In this document: positions 7,284-15,785 of the stretch, piece by piece | Layout of the letters: every line of letters starts with the position of its first letter | Position numbering within the stretch: the stretch's first letter is position 1 | NCBI RefSeq assembly: GCF_025965585.1 | Contig: NZ_JAOPWR010000511.1 | Location: 1-32,094, forward strand | Direction: 5' to 3' | Length of the DNA stretch: 32,094 bases | From: Pseudonocardia sp. | GTDB taxonomy: Bacteria > Actinomycetota > Actinomycetes > Mycobacteriales > Pseudonocardiaceae | Made by a program: the position numbers and the translations under genes | The notes under the pieces: model-generated | The model's database searches: none | Told to the model about the DNA's origin: nothing | Seen by the model: the letters and a program-made list of their open reading frames with translations, nothing else

Positions 7284-9962
7284 TCACTGCCTCTCGTCGC
7301 CGAGCTCGGAGAGGATGAGCGCGCCGACCTCGGCGGCGTGCGGCTCACGCATGAGCGAGCTGTGCTCGGCGTCGATCTCGACGATCTTGAACGAGCCGCC
7401 GGCGATGGAGATCCAGGCATCCGGGCCGTCGGGGTTGTTGTCGCCGAGGACGAGCAGCGTGGGTGTGGTGAACGGGCGCAGCGCGTACTTGCGCGCGACC
7501 AGCCCGGTGTGGTCGAAGAACGCGTCGAACTGCTTCTGCCCGGAGAACGGGACTACGCCTGCGAGCCGGGCCCGGACGCGCTCGCCGAGCTGGTCGAGCT
7601 CGGGCAGACCGTCGGGCAGCACGGTCTCGAGCCGGGTGCGCACGGTGCCCGCGACCGCGCCGGCGACCTTGTCGACGCCGCGGCGCAGCACCGTCTTCTT
7701 CGCCGGCCGCAGCGCCGTGACCGCCGACGGCTGCGAGGACGCGTGCGGCGCGAGCGGCCCCTGGGAGCTCTTGGGCTGGTAGGTGTCGAGCAGCGTGACG
7801 TGCTGGACGATCTGCCCGGCCGCCTCGAGCTGGCGGGCGACCTCGAGTGCGACGAGTCCGCCGAACGAGTGCCCGATCAGGATGTAGGGGCCGCGGGGCT
7901 GGATGACGCGCATGAGCTGCAGGGCGCGGGAGGCGGCGGCTTCGACGGACCTGTCGGGGATGGCGCGCTGTTCGAGGCCGTGGGCCTGGAAGGAGTAGAC
8001 GGGACGGTCGCCGAGGTGGCGCGCGATGGGGCCGAAGGTCAGTGCGAGGGAGCCGCCGCCGACGAAGCAGAAGGCGGGGGTGCGAGTGCCGCCGGTGCGC
8101 AGGGCGACGACGTCGGGGTGGCTGGGCAGGGACACGGAGCCGAGGGTGACGCGCTGGGTGAACTGGCGCAGCGTGGGGGCTTCGACGAGGTCGGAGGAGA
8201 CCAGCGCGATGCCGAGGCGGTCGTCGACGAGGGTGAGCATCTCCTCGGCGGTCAGCGAGTCGCCGCCGAGCTCCATGAAGTCGTCGTCGAGGCCGACGGA
8301 GTCGAGACCGAGGACCTCGCCCCACAGGTCGGCGAGCACGATCTCCCACTGGGTGGTGGGGGGTGCGGTCGCGGACTTCAGCTCGGCGGCGGGGAGGGCC
8401 TGGCGGTCGACCTTGCCGCGTTCGTTCCGCGGCAGGGAGGCGACCTGGACGATGGCGGAGGGCACCATGTACTCGGGCAGCCGCTCGCGCAGGCGGCGGC
8501 GGATCATGGCGGGGGACTCGGCGCGGTAGCGGGTGTCGGCGGCGACGTAGGCGACGAGGTAGCTGGATGCGGGCGGCCGGACGACGGCGAGGACCGCGAC
8601 CTCGCTGACGGCGTCGGAGTCGAGGATGGCGGCTTCGACCTCGCTGGGGTCGACGAGGTAGCCGCGGATCTTGACCGCGGCGTCGGTGCGTCCGGCGAAG
8701 CTGAGGACGCCGTTCTCGACGCGGCCCATGTCGCCGGGGCGGCAGAAGCGCCGTCCGTGGTCGTCGCGGCCGAACTTGAGCGCCTCGGCCTCGGGGTTGC
8801 GCCAGTACCCGCCGGCCAGGTAGTCCGACGCCACCAGCAGCTCGCCGACCTCGCCCGGGGTGACGGGGGCGCCGTCCTCCTTCAGGACGCGCAGCTCCTT
8901 GTTGGCGACGACCCGGCCGGCCGGGACCGCGCCGTCCAGCACGGTGGCGCCGTCGGGGATCTCGAAGAACGAGAGGTTGCCGACCTCGGACGAGCCGGTC
9001 CAGTTGAAGAACGACGCACCCGGCTGCAGATGCGGGCGCAGGGCGTCGTAGTCGCGCCAGTACACGGCCTCGCCGACCGTGGCCACGAGCCGCACCGTGT
9101 CCAGCGTCTGCCCGGGCGACAGCGCGCCGACCAGCGAGCGCAGCAGGTGGGGCGTGCAGTTGAGCATGGTGAGCCCCTGGCCGGTGATCCACGGCTCGAG
9201 CCCGCGGACACCGCGGTCGCGCGGGTCGTAGGCCCAGATGCCGGCGCCGTTGAGCAGCGCCATCAGCATCAGCGTGAACCCGGCGGCGAACGACAGCGGC
9301 AGTACCTGGGTGACGCGGTCGTCGGGGCCGATACCGAAGACGTTCGAGCCGGCATAGGCGTCGTTGAGCGAGTAGCCGTGGGTGGTGACGACGCCCTTCG
9401 GCTTCCCCGTGGACCCCGAGGTGAACACGATGCACATCGGGTCGCCCAGGCGCGCGGGCGGCACGGCGGCCAGCGCGGCGCGGTCGGCGGCGCAAGCGGC
9501 GGTGTCGGCGGGGTCGACGCCCGCGGCCATCTCGTCGAGCCGCAGCGTGGTGGGGATGCCCAGCTCGGCGGCGAGGCCGGCGTGGTCGGCGTCGGTGACG
9601 CAGACGGTGCTGCCGGCGAGCTCGACGATCTGGCGCAGCCGCTCCACGGGCAGATGCGCGTCGAGCGCGACGAGGATGCGCCCGGCCTTCATCACCGACC
9701 ACAGTCCGACGATGCCCTCGGCGCCGTGGTCGAGCACGGTGATCACCGGGGTGCCGTCGGCGGGCGCGGCGGCGAGCAGCTTCGCGGCGACGGCGTCGCT
9801 GATCGCGTCGACCTGGGCGAAGGTGAAGCTCGCGCCCGGGGAGCTGATCGCGGGGGCGTCCCCGAGGGCCTTCGCGACCAGCCGCCAGCGCTCGACCACC
9901 GACTCCACCTCACCGGGAACGGTGAGTGGTTGCAGTTCCGAGGTGCTGGTGGCGATCGTCAT
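7284..9962 (-). CDS. Single-module NRPS-like A-T-TE enzyme (adenylation, carrier, thioesterase)
   Basis: 892 aa from the ATG at 9962, with AGGAG eight bases upstream. Adenylation domain (about 20-525): FTSGSTGKPKG (180-190), NWTGSSEVG (320-328), CRPGD (407-411), GRTDAAVKIRGY (424-435) and the C-terminal lysine K517 in ERGKVDR. Carrier domain (about 535-605): LGGDSL with phosphopantetheine serine S569. Thioesterase domain (about 625-890): GHSFGG with S699, probable D726 and H867. There is no condensation domain, so it activates one acid, loads it and releases or self-condenses it. In the A4 region the sequence is LSFAAGFTLM, where amino-acid-activating domains have SFDxS; the amine-binding Asp (Asp235 of GrsA) appears replaced by Ala. 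This points to a substrate without an alpha-amino group, such as an aryl-pyruvate or other carboxylic acid (inference). Confidence 0.9.
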   Translation of the reverse strand: MTIATSTSELQPLTVPGEVESVVERWRLVAKALGDAPAISSPGASFTFAQVDAISDAVAAKLLAAAPADGTPVITVLDHGAEGIVGLWSVMKAGRILVALDAHLPVERLRQIVELAGSTVCVTDADHAGLAAELGIPTTLRLDEMAAGVDPADTAACAADRAALAAVPPARLGDPMCIVFTSGSTGKPKGVVTTHGYSLNDAYAGSNVFGIGPDDRVTQVLPLSFAAGFTLMLMALLNGAGIWAYDPRDRGVRGLEPWITGQGLTMLNCTPHLLRSLVGALSPGQTLDTVRLVATVGEAVYWRDYDALRPHLQPGASFFNWTGSSEVGNLSFFEIPDGATVLDGAVPAGRVVANKELRVLKEDGAPVTPGEVGELLVASDYLAGGYWRNPEAEALKFGRDDHGRRFCRPGDMGRVENGVLSFAGRTDAAVKIRGYLVDPSEVEAAILDSDAVSEVAVLAVVRPPASSYLVAYVAADTRYRAESPAMIRRRLRERLPEYMVPSAIVQVASLPRNERGKVDRQALPAAELKSATAPPTTQWEIVLADLWGEVLGLDSVGLDDDFMELGGDSLTAEEMLTLVDDRLGIALVSSDLVEAPTLRQFTQRVTLGSVSLPSHPDVVALRTGGTRTPAFCFVGGGSLALTFGPIARHLGDRPVYSFQAHGLEQRAIPDRSVEAAASRALQLMRVIQPRGPYILIGHSFGGLVALEVARQLEAAGQIVQHVTLLDTYQPKSSQGPLAPHASSQPSAVTALRPAKKTVLRRGVDKVAGAVAGTVRTRLETVLPDGLPELDQLGERVRARLAGVVPFSGQKQFDAFFDHTGLVARKYALRPFTTPTLLVLGDNNPDGPDAWISIAGGSFKIVEIDAEHSSLMREPHAAEVGALILSELGDERQ

Positions 9963-10678
9963 TCTCGGCTCTCCTGGTTTCTGACCCTGGTTTCGTGGCT
10001 GACCGTGCAGCCGCAGTTCGTCTGGACCGGGCCGTGATTGTTCCGGTGCGCATGCTGCTCCGTCGCAGCGGGGTCGATGGCGCCGTTTTCCGTGCGTCGG
10101 CAACATCTGGTCACCACCGGGGAGCGGGCGACCGAGCGTGCCGTTGTCGGGGGTCGAAAGAGTAGCGCACCCGCGGGAAGCGACCCCGCTCGTCGGTGAC
10201 CGCCGGGCGACGGTCGCCGACGGTTCAGCGACGGGCCGGGCGGCACCGGCTCAGTGCATCCGACAGTCGACCACTGACCTGCTCGTTCTCACCCGTACGG
10301 CGCACCGGGCCCTTGCCCTGCGCGGAGCGTGACCCTCGGCCCGGACGCCCGTTCCGCACCCCGTGTCCGGCCCCGTCCGGAGGACACCCGGCTGGTCGGG
10401 CTCCGGGACGTGACGTGTCGGGCCGCCGAACCGCACGATGCCGGTGAACCGGACACGGCACCCGTCGTGGTGCCCGCGACCGGGGTTCCTCAGCGGGCAC
10501 TCAGGGGGCGTCGCCTACGCTTCCGCACCGTGCCCGATCGCCGTCGACTCCTGGTGACCGGCCGCCATTCCCGGAGTCTTCCGGCACCGCCCGATCGGCG
10601 TCCGCGCATTTGTCGCGGGCACATTCGGACGATTGTCGAGGTGTCCGGTCCAGGCGGTTCCCGAAAGGTGCGCACGAC
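9963..10678. other. Long divergent intergenic region
   Basis: About 715 bases between the A-T-TE enzyme (leftward) and a small membrane protein (rightward). It must hold both promoters. Open frames here are Arg/Pro-rich and have no ribosome sites; the longest (10329-10682, plus) has the composition of antisense noise. An AAAGG stands about 11 bases before the ATG at 10679. No strong palindrome or known RNA motif was recognised. Confidence 0.5.
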
Positions 10679-11152
10679 ATGACGACCACCGCTCCGCGGA
10701 CCCGGTTATCGCCGGCCTCCGCGGTGTGCGCGATCGTCGTCGCGGGCCTGCTGATGAGCCTGGTCGTGCTGTGCTGCTGTGCCGGGGAGGCCGCGGGCGG
10801 CGCGACGGAGCACGGGGGCGCGTCGCTCGCGGCGACGTCCACCCCGTCCGTCCACGCCGCCGTGATCGACGCGCGGACGGTCGGCACGGGCTCGACGACC
10901 GCCGGCCACGCCTCCCGTACGCCCGGTGGCCGGGGCGACGTCACCGGCGACGGGGCCGGGAGCGCGGACCACGGGTGCAGGCACCCCGCGGCGATCGTGA
11001 CGGCATCCCCCCTGTTCTCGCGGGACCTCGCGGTCGCGACGGTCCCCCGGCTGCCGTCGGGGCACGCCGCCGCCGCAGGGTCGGCGGACGCCACCGGGCG
11101 CCCCGCGGCACGGGCGCCCGCACCCCATCTCCTCTGCGTGATGCGCACGTAG
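10679..11152 (+). CDS. Small membrane or exported protein of unknown function
   Basis: 157 aa. An N-terminal hydrophobic helix (about 15-38) ends in a cysteine cluster (VVLCCC), followed by a Gly/Ala/Thr/His-rich low-complexity region and a short end reading LLCVMRT. The overall shape (one helix, a His/Gly/Ala-rich body, a conserved-looking 'LxVxR' end) reminds me of the small actinobacterial DUF6153-type proteins, but I cannot confirm this. The cysteine run could be a lipoprotein signal or a metal or palmitate site; no classic lipobox is clear. It lies 138 bases upstream of the GT39-like gene on the same strand and may be its operon partner. Confidence 0.5.
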   Translation: MTTTAPRTRLSPASAVCAIVVAGLLMSLVVLCCCAGEAAGGATEHGGASLAATSTPSVHAAVIDARTVGTGSTTAGHASRTPGGRGDVTGDGAGSADHGCRHPAAIVTASPLFSRDLAVATVPRLPSGHAAAAGSADATGRPAARAPAPHLLCVMRT

Positions 11153-11290
11153 GCCGAGGGCCGTCCCGAGGCGATTCCCGTGCTGGTCGCGGGGTCGTCC
11201 CGCTCCCTCGTCTCCACACCGATCGCACGGCCGCGCCGTCCGGGCGCCCTCGATCGATGCCGCCTTCTTCCTTTCCGCAGGAGTCACCCG

Positions 11291-12871
11291 ATGTCAGTCA
11301 GAGACCACCCGTCCACGGACGTCATGGATCCGATTCCGCCGCCGGAGGACCCGGTCCCGCCCCTGCGGGGCGACACGCTGGGGCGCTGGGCCCTCGGCGT
11401 GGTCGGGGTCGTCGCGGTGCTGTCCGTGGTGCGCGCGGTCCTGCCGATGCCCTGGCTCGGCGACATCTGGCGCCCCGCCGACACGGCCAGCATCGCCCAC
11501 AACTTCTACGTGGGCGGGATGAACATCTTCCTGCCCCAGATCGACTGGGGCGGGGCGGGCCCCGGCTACGTCGAGGCCGAGCTGCAGATCCTGCCGTGGA
11601 TCTCGGCCGCGCTCTACCACGTGGTCGGCGAGCACGCCTGGGTCGGCCGCCTGGTGTCGCTGGCGGTCACGCTCGGTGGCGTGGCGGTCTTCTGGGCGCT
11701 GATCAAGCGGCTGGTGCCCGCCCGCACGGCGCGGTGGGCGCTCATCGCATACATGGTGTCGCCCGCGGTGATGACCTACGGCAACGCGTTCATGCCCGAC
11801 GTCACGGTGCTGTTCTTCTACCTGCTCACGCTGCTGTTCTTCCAGCGCTGGCTGGCGCAGGACCGCCTGGTCTGGCTCGTCTCCGCTGCCGCCGCGGCGT
11901 CGCTGGCGGCGCTGGCCAAGCCCACCTCGCTGCACGTCTTCCTGATCCTGCTGATCTGGCTGCTGATCTCCGCGCGCGATCGGCTGCGCAGGCCCTCGCT
12001 CTACGTGGCCGGGGTGGCGTCGCTCATCCTGCCCGCGGCGTGGCTCTGGTACTCGCACGAGCTGTACGTGCAGTACGGCAACACGTTCGGCGTGATCTCG
12101 GGTGGCGACAGCAAGTTCGGCACCATCGCCATCTGGACGTCGTCGCTGTTCTGGACCGGCAACATCACCATCGAGGCCACCCTGATCTACGGCATCGTCG
12201 GTGTTCCGATCGCGCTGCTGGGCGCCTGGCTGGCCCGGAAGGCCCGTGGTCCGGTGATCCTCGCGGCCGGGTTGCCCGCGCTGATCGTCTTCTACTTCGC
12301 GGTGGGGCGTTACAGCTCCGAGCTGGGCCCGCAGTACCACATCTTCTCGCTGCCCTTCGCCGCTCTGCTGATCGGCATCGGCATCGAGGGGGTGGCGCGG
12401 TGGCTGCGCGGGCGCGTGTCCGTCGTCGTCCGCGCCGGGCTGGCGGTGGTCGCGGTGCTGCTGCTGTTCGCCCAGAGCGCGCAGATCTTCGCCACCTCGT
12501 TCCAGGACGACAGCGGTGCGTACGGCGCGTGCGCCGCCCAGCTCGACCAGGTCTCCAGGCCCGGCGACCTCGTGGTCATCGGCACGACGAGCCTGGCGAT
12601 CGACAAGGGCACGGCGAACAACTACCAGGAGCCGACGATCTTCTACCTGGCAGGCCGCAAGGGCTGGAGCCTCCCGGCCGACCGGTACCGGTCGTCCTAC
12701 CTGCAGGACTACGCCGCGCAGGGGGCGAAGTACTTCGTGAACTACGACCCGTCGCTCGCCCCGGCGGGGAGCCAGATCGCCGAGTGGCTCGCGACCGACG
12801 CCCGGCAGGTGCGGACGAGCGCCGTGAACGGGTGCGACATCTGGTCACTGCGTCCGGGGACGCGGGCCTGA
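11291..12871 (+). CDS. GT39/ArnT-like polytopic membrane glycosyltransferase
   Basis: 526 aa. The start is fixed by GCAGGAG just upstream of the ATG. After a Pro/Asp-rich cytoplasmic N-terminus (1-28), a first helix leads into an extracytoplasmic loop with acidic residues D58 and D64, then E95 and E97 in GYVEAELQILPW; GT-C enzymes of the PMT/ArnT type use an acidic residue in this loop to bind metal and polyprenyl-phosphate sugar. About ten further helices follow (to ~400), then a soluble C-terminal domain. The expected reaction is transfer of a sugar from a polyprenyl-phosphate donor to a protein, lipid or glycan outside the membrane. Acceptor and sugar are unknown. The nearby flippase suggests a shared envelope pathway. 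Confidence 0.82.
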   Translation: MSVRDHPSTDVMDPIPPPEDPVPPLRGDTLGRWALGVVGVVAVLSVVRAVLPMPWLGDIWRPADTASIAHNFYVGGMNIFLPQIDWGGAGPGYVEAELQILPWISAALYHVVGEHAWVGRLVSLAVTLGGVAVFWALIKRLVPARTARWALIAYMVSPAVMTYGNAFMPDVTVLFFYLLTLLFFQRWLAQDRLVWLVSAAAAASLAALAKPTSLHVFLILLIWLLISARDRLRRPSLYVAGVASLILPAAWLWYSHELYVQYGNTFGVISGGDSKFGTIAIWTSSLFWTGNITIEATLIYGIVGVPIALLGAWLARKARGPVILAAGLPALIVFYFAVGRYSSELGPQYHIFSLPFAALLIGIGIEGVARWLRGRVSVVVRAGLAVVAVLLLFAQSAQIFATSFQDDSGAYGACAAQLDQVSRPGDLVVIGTTSLAIDKGTANNYQEPTIFYLAGRKGWSLPADRYRSSYLQDYAAQGAKYFVNYDPSLAPAGSQIAEWLATDARQVRTSAVNGCDIWSLRPGTRA

Positions 12872-12882
12872 GTGCCGTGACC

Positions 12883-12915
12883 GTCCGCCGGCTCGGAGCA
12901 CTCGGGCCGGCGGAC
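12883..12915 (+). terminator. Strong hairpin 11 bases after the GT39-like gene
   Basis: GTCCGCCGGC (12883-12892) is perfectly complementary to GCCGGCGGAC (12906-12915), and the stem can be extended inward by a G-T and two G-C pairs. There is no T-run after it, as is common for actinomycete terminators. Its position just after the stop codon supports a terminator role. Confidence 0.6.
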
Positions 12916-12930
12916 GCGCGGGTGCGGAAC

Positions 12931-13014
12931 CACGCCGGTGCCATCGAGATGGAGATCGTCGACGCACAGCGCGCCGAGATCACCACGATGCGGCAACCGT
13001 TGGCCACCGGCTGA
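12931..13014 (+). pseudogene. Remnant of a DUF305-family (ferritin-like) protein gene
   Basis: The frame ending at the TGA at 13012-13014 reads HAGAIEM, then EIVDAQRAEITTMRQPLA. DUF305 proteins carry exactly these two blocks, 'HHxGAIxMA' and 'IxxxQxxEIxxMxxWL', but normally about 15-20 residues apart. Here they are fused directly, and no start codon or upstream DUF305 sequence is present. This looks like the 3' end of a DUF305 gene that has lost its 5' part and an internal segment. DUF305 proteins are small exported four-helix proteins often linked to copper handling. Confidence 0.55.
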
Positions 13015-13107
13015 CGGTGGGTGGGGCCCGTTCATCGATCGTGGGCGGGCCCCGTCGGTCGGCGTTTCGAGAGGCGCAGGGGTTCGCACGCAGGGAGACT
13101 CGCGTGC

Positions 13108-13593
13108 ATGACCCGCTTCTCCGCCACCACCGAGTCCGAGGCCGTCGTGGCCGCCGACCGCGCCGCGATCTGGAAGGTGCTCACCGACCCGGTGCTCCTG
13201 CCGCAGCTCACGCCGCTGCTGTCGCGGATCGAGACCGACGGGGACCTGTGGCGGTGGCACCTGATCAAGCTGTCGGTGCTCGGCGTGGGGATCAGCCCCG
13301 TGTTCACCGAGCGCATGGTCTTCGACGAGGGTCGCCGGATCGACTACACCCACGAGCCGCCGAAGGGCGTCACCGAGCGCACCGGCGCCGAGGGCAGCTA
13401 CATGCTCTCCGACGTCGAGGGCGGCACCCACCTGGGCATCAGCCTCACGCTCGACGTCGACCTGCCGCTTCCGCGGCTCGCCGCGCCCGGCGTCACGGCG
13501 GTCATGAAGGAGACGATGGCGCGGATGGGCGACCGGTTCTCGGCGAACCTCCTGCAGCACCTCGGGGTGTCGGAGGCGAGAAGGTCACAGTGA
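13108..13593 (+). CDS. SRPBCC-superfamily (polyketide cyclase/START-like) protein
   Basis: 161 aa from the ATG at 13108, with AGGGAGA about ten bases upstream. The N-terminal pattern (beta-strand with 'VVAADRAAIWKVLTDPVLLPQL') is the usual opening of the SRPBCC helix-grip fold: a strand, then a short helix pair around 'xxxWxxLTDP'. A long C-terminal helix (about 130-155, VTAVMKETMARMGDRF) closes the cavity. Members bind hydrophobic ligands and act as cyclases, aromatases, lipid carriers or stress proteins; the ligand here cannot be deduced. It lies 67 bases before the thiolase-SDR pair on the same strand and might be part of the same lipid or acyl-CoA unit. Confidence 0.75.
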   Translation: MTRFSATTESEAVVAADRAAIWKVLTDPVLLPQLTPLLSRIETDGDLWRWHLIKLSVLGVGISPVFTERMVFDEGRRIDYTHEPPKGVTERTGAEGSYMLSDVEGGTHLGISLTLDVDLPLPRLAAPGVTAVMKETMARMGDRFSANLLQHLGVSEARRSQ

Positions 13594-13660
13594 AACAGTC
13601 AGAGGTGACCGATACAGTGCGTCGAGGACGTGGTTTCGGGCTGCAGCGGAGGAGTTCGTC

Positions 13661-14809
13661 ATGCGGGACGCAGTGATCGTGGAGGCGGTGCGCACGCCGG
13701 TCGGCAAGCGGGGCGGCGGGCTGTCGGGGGTGCACCCGGTGGACCTGTCGGCGCATGTGCTCAGGTCGCTCGCGGAGCGCTCCGGCGTCGACCCCGCGCT
13801 GGTCGACGACGTCATCTGGGGCTGCGTCTCCCAGGCCGGTGAGCAGACCTTCGACATCGGCCGCACGGCGGTGCTCGCGGCGGGCTGGCCGGAGACGGTC
13901 ACGGGTGTGACGATCGACCGCCAGTGCGGCTCGTCGCAGCAGTCGGTGCACTTCGCCGCCGCGGGCCTGGTCGCGGGGCAGTACGACGTGGTGGTGGCCG
14001 GTGGTGTGGAGTCGATGAGCCGAGTGCCGATGGGCTCCACGCTGCAGGGCGCCGACCCCTACGGGGAGGGCTTCCTGGCACGTTTCGACGGTGTCCGCCC
14101 GAACCAGGGTGTGGGTGCGGAGATGATCGCCGAGCGGTGGGGCTTCTCCCGCAGGCAGCTCGACGAGTTCTCGGCCGGGTCGCACGAGAAGGCCGCCGCG
14201 GCGCAGGACGAGGGCCGGTTCGACGCGCAGATCGTGCCGGTCACCACGCCCGACGGCACGGTGGTGAGCAAGGACGAGGGCATCCGCCGCGGCTCGTCGG
14301 TGGAGAGCCTGGCCGGGCTGAAGACGGTGTTCAGGCCCGAGGGCGGAACGATCACCGCGGGCAACAGCTCGCAGATCTCGGACGGCTCGGCGGCGCTGCT
14401 GATGATGACCTCGGAGAAGGCCGCCGAGCTGGGACTGACCCCGATCGCCCGCGTGCACACCGCGGTGCTGGCGGGCGCCGACCCGGTGATCATGCTGACC
14501 GCGCCGATCCCGGCCACGGTCAAGGCGTTGCGCAAGAGCGGTCTGTCGGTCGACGAGATCGGCGTGTTCGAGGTCAACGAGGCGTTCGCGCCGGTGCCGC
14601 TGGCCTGGCTGGCGGACCTCGGGGCGGACGCGAAGTCGCTGAACCCGAACGGTGGCGCGATCGCGCTGGGCCACCCGCTGGGCGGCTCGGGTGCGCGGAT
14701 CATGACCACGCTGGTGCACCACATGCGCGACAACGGCATCCGCTACGGCCTGCAGACCATGTGCGAGGGCGGCGGCCAGGCCAACGCCACCGTCCTGGAG
14801 CTCATCTGA
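13661..14809 (+). CDS. Thiolase (acetyl-CoA acyltransferase), FadA6-like
   Basis: 382 aa; GGAGGAG lies six bases before the ATG. All thiolase active-site residues are visible: nucleophile C89 in DRQCGSS, the NEAFAP block (306-311), H338 in GGAIALGHPLGGSGAR (331-346), and C368 in MCEGGGQ. The enzyme splits a 3-ketoacyl-CoA with CoA or runs the reverse condensation. The opening 'VRTPVGKRGG..SGVHPVDL' resembles mycobacterial FadA6-type degradative thiolases as I remember them. Its stop codon overlaps the start of the SDR gene (TGATG), so the two are translationally coupled and may act on successive intermediates. The natural substrate is unknown. Confidence 0.92.
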   Translation: MRDAVIVEAVRTPVGKRGGGLSGVHPVDLSAHVLRSLAERSGVDPALVDDVIWGCVSQAGEQTFDIGRTAVLAAGWPETVTGVTIDRQCGSSQQSVHFAAAGLVAGQYDVVVAGGVESMSRVPMGSTLQGADPYGEGFLARFDGVRPNQGVGAEMIAERWGFSRRQLDEFSAGSHEKAAAAQDEGRFDAQIVPVTTPDGTVVSKDEGIRRGSSVESLAGLKTVFRPEGGTITAGNSSQISDGSAALLMMTSEKAAELGLTPIARVHTAVLAGADPVIMLTAPIPATVKALRKSGLSVDEIGVFEVNEAFAPVPLAWLADLGADAKSLNPNGGAIALGHPLGGSGARIMTTLVHHMRDNGIRYGLQTMCEGGGQANATVLELI

Positions 14810-15648
14810 TGCCGAACCGTCTCGCCGGCCGCACCATCGTCATGTCCGGCGGCAGCCGCGGCATCGGGCTGGCCATCCTCGTCGCCGCGGCCCGGGAGGG
14901 CGCCAACGCCGTCCTCATGGCGAAGACCGATGCCCCCGACCCGCGGCTGCCCGGCACCGTGCACACCGCGGTGGAGGAGATCCAGGCCGCGGGCGGCAAG
15001 GCCGTCGCGGTGGTCGGGGACGTCCGCGTCGAGGCCGACGTCGAGCGCGCTGCGGCCACGGCCGTGGAGCAGTTCGGCGGCATCGACATCGTGATCAACA
15101 ACGCTAGCGCCCTGAACATGGCGGGCACCGAGGCGTTGACGCCGAAGCGGTTCGACCTGATGCAGCAGATCAACTCCCGCGGTACGTTCCTGCTCACGCG
15201 GGCCTGCCTGCCGCACCTCAAGGAGTCCGAGGACGCGCAGATCGTCACGCTCTCGCCCCCGATCAACCTGGCGCCGGAGTGGCTGGGGAAGTTTCCGGCC
15301 TACATGATCTCGAAGTACGGCATGTCACTGCTGACGCTGGGCTGGGCGGCCGAGTTCGCCCCTGGTGAGGACGGCACCGCGGGTGTGCGGGCGAACTGCC
15401 TGTGGCCGCAGACCACGATCGCCACGGCGGCCGTGATCAACCTGCTCGGCGGCGAGGAGGCGGCCGCCCGGTCGCGCACGCCGGAGATCATGGGCGACGC
15501 CGCGGTGGCGCTGCTCTGCGATCCGGCGAAGCCCACCGGGCAGACGCTGATCGACGTCGACGTCCTCGCGGCGGCCGGCATCACCGACCTCTCGTCCTAC
15601 GGCGGCACGGACGACCCGGAGCTGGACTTCTTCGTCGACAAGCGCTAG
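14809..15648 (+). CDS. Short-chain dehydrogenase/reductase (HSDL2-like)
   Basis: 279 aa, overlapping the thiolase stop codon by one base. Classical SDR signatures: cofactor motif SGGSRGIG (13-20), INNAS (96-100), catalytic S149 in TLSPP, and Y165-MIS-K169. The sequence 'SPPINLAPEWLG' followed by the active-site Tyr, and the C-terminal 'PTGQTLIDVDVL', are typical of the HSDL2-type SDRs that accompany fatty-acyl-CoA metabolism. It probably oxidises or reduces a hydroxyacyl or ketoacyl intermediate with NAD(P). Co-translation with the thiolase suggests it acts in the step just before or after thiolysis. Exact substrate unknown. Confidence 0.9.
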   Translation: MPNRLAGRTIVMSGGSRGIGLAILVAAAREGANAVLMAKTDAPDPRLPGTVHTAVEEIQAAGGKAVAVVGDVRVEADVERAAATAVEQFGGIDIVINNASALNMAGTEALTPKRFDLMQQINSRGTFLLTRACLPHLKESEDAQIVTLSPPINLAPEWLGKFPAYMISKYGMSLLTLGWAAEFAPGEDGTAGVRANCLWPQTTIATAAVINLLGGEEAAARSRTPEIMGDAAVALLCDPAKPTGQTLIDVDVLAAAGITDLSSYGGTDDPELDFFVDKR

Positions 15649-15657
15649 CAGTCCCAT

Positions 15658-15734
15658 GCCTCGATCGCTGTCAGGGGACGACCGTGGCGGGCGGGCGGCC
15701 CTGGGTCCGGCACCCCCACCGCGCTGATCGAGGC
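15658..15734. terminator. Inverted repeat in the convergent gap between SDR and MenJ-like genes
   Basis: GCCTCGATC (15658-15666) pairs with GATCGAGGC (15726-15734), enclosing a GC-rich 59-base loop. A second small hairpin (CAGCCG...CGGCTG) lies between it and the next stop codon. The position between two converging genes fits a shared terminator, but the loop is long. Confidence 0.35.
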
Positions 15735-15785
15735 GTAGAGGTCGTCAGCCGATCTCTCAGAACGACGGCTGTGCCTCGAGGGTTC

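Noticed and set aside
6964-7287. Longer N-terminus for the flippase
   Set aside because: The frame is open, but above 6963 the translation is Arg/Cys/Pro-rich and unlike a membrane protein start; only the 6870-6963 part remains plausible.
7209-10037. 942-aa plus-strand open frame
   Set aside because: It is the antisense shadow of the A-T-TE gene; Asp/Gly/Val/Glu-rich composition typical of high-GC antisense frames.
10329-10682. 117-aa plus-strand open frame before the small membrane protein
   Set aside because: Arg/Pro-rich composition, no ribosome site, and it overlaps the next start; more likely leader sequence.
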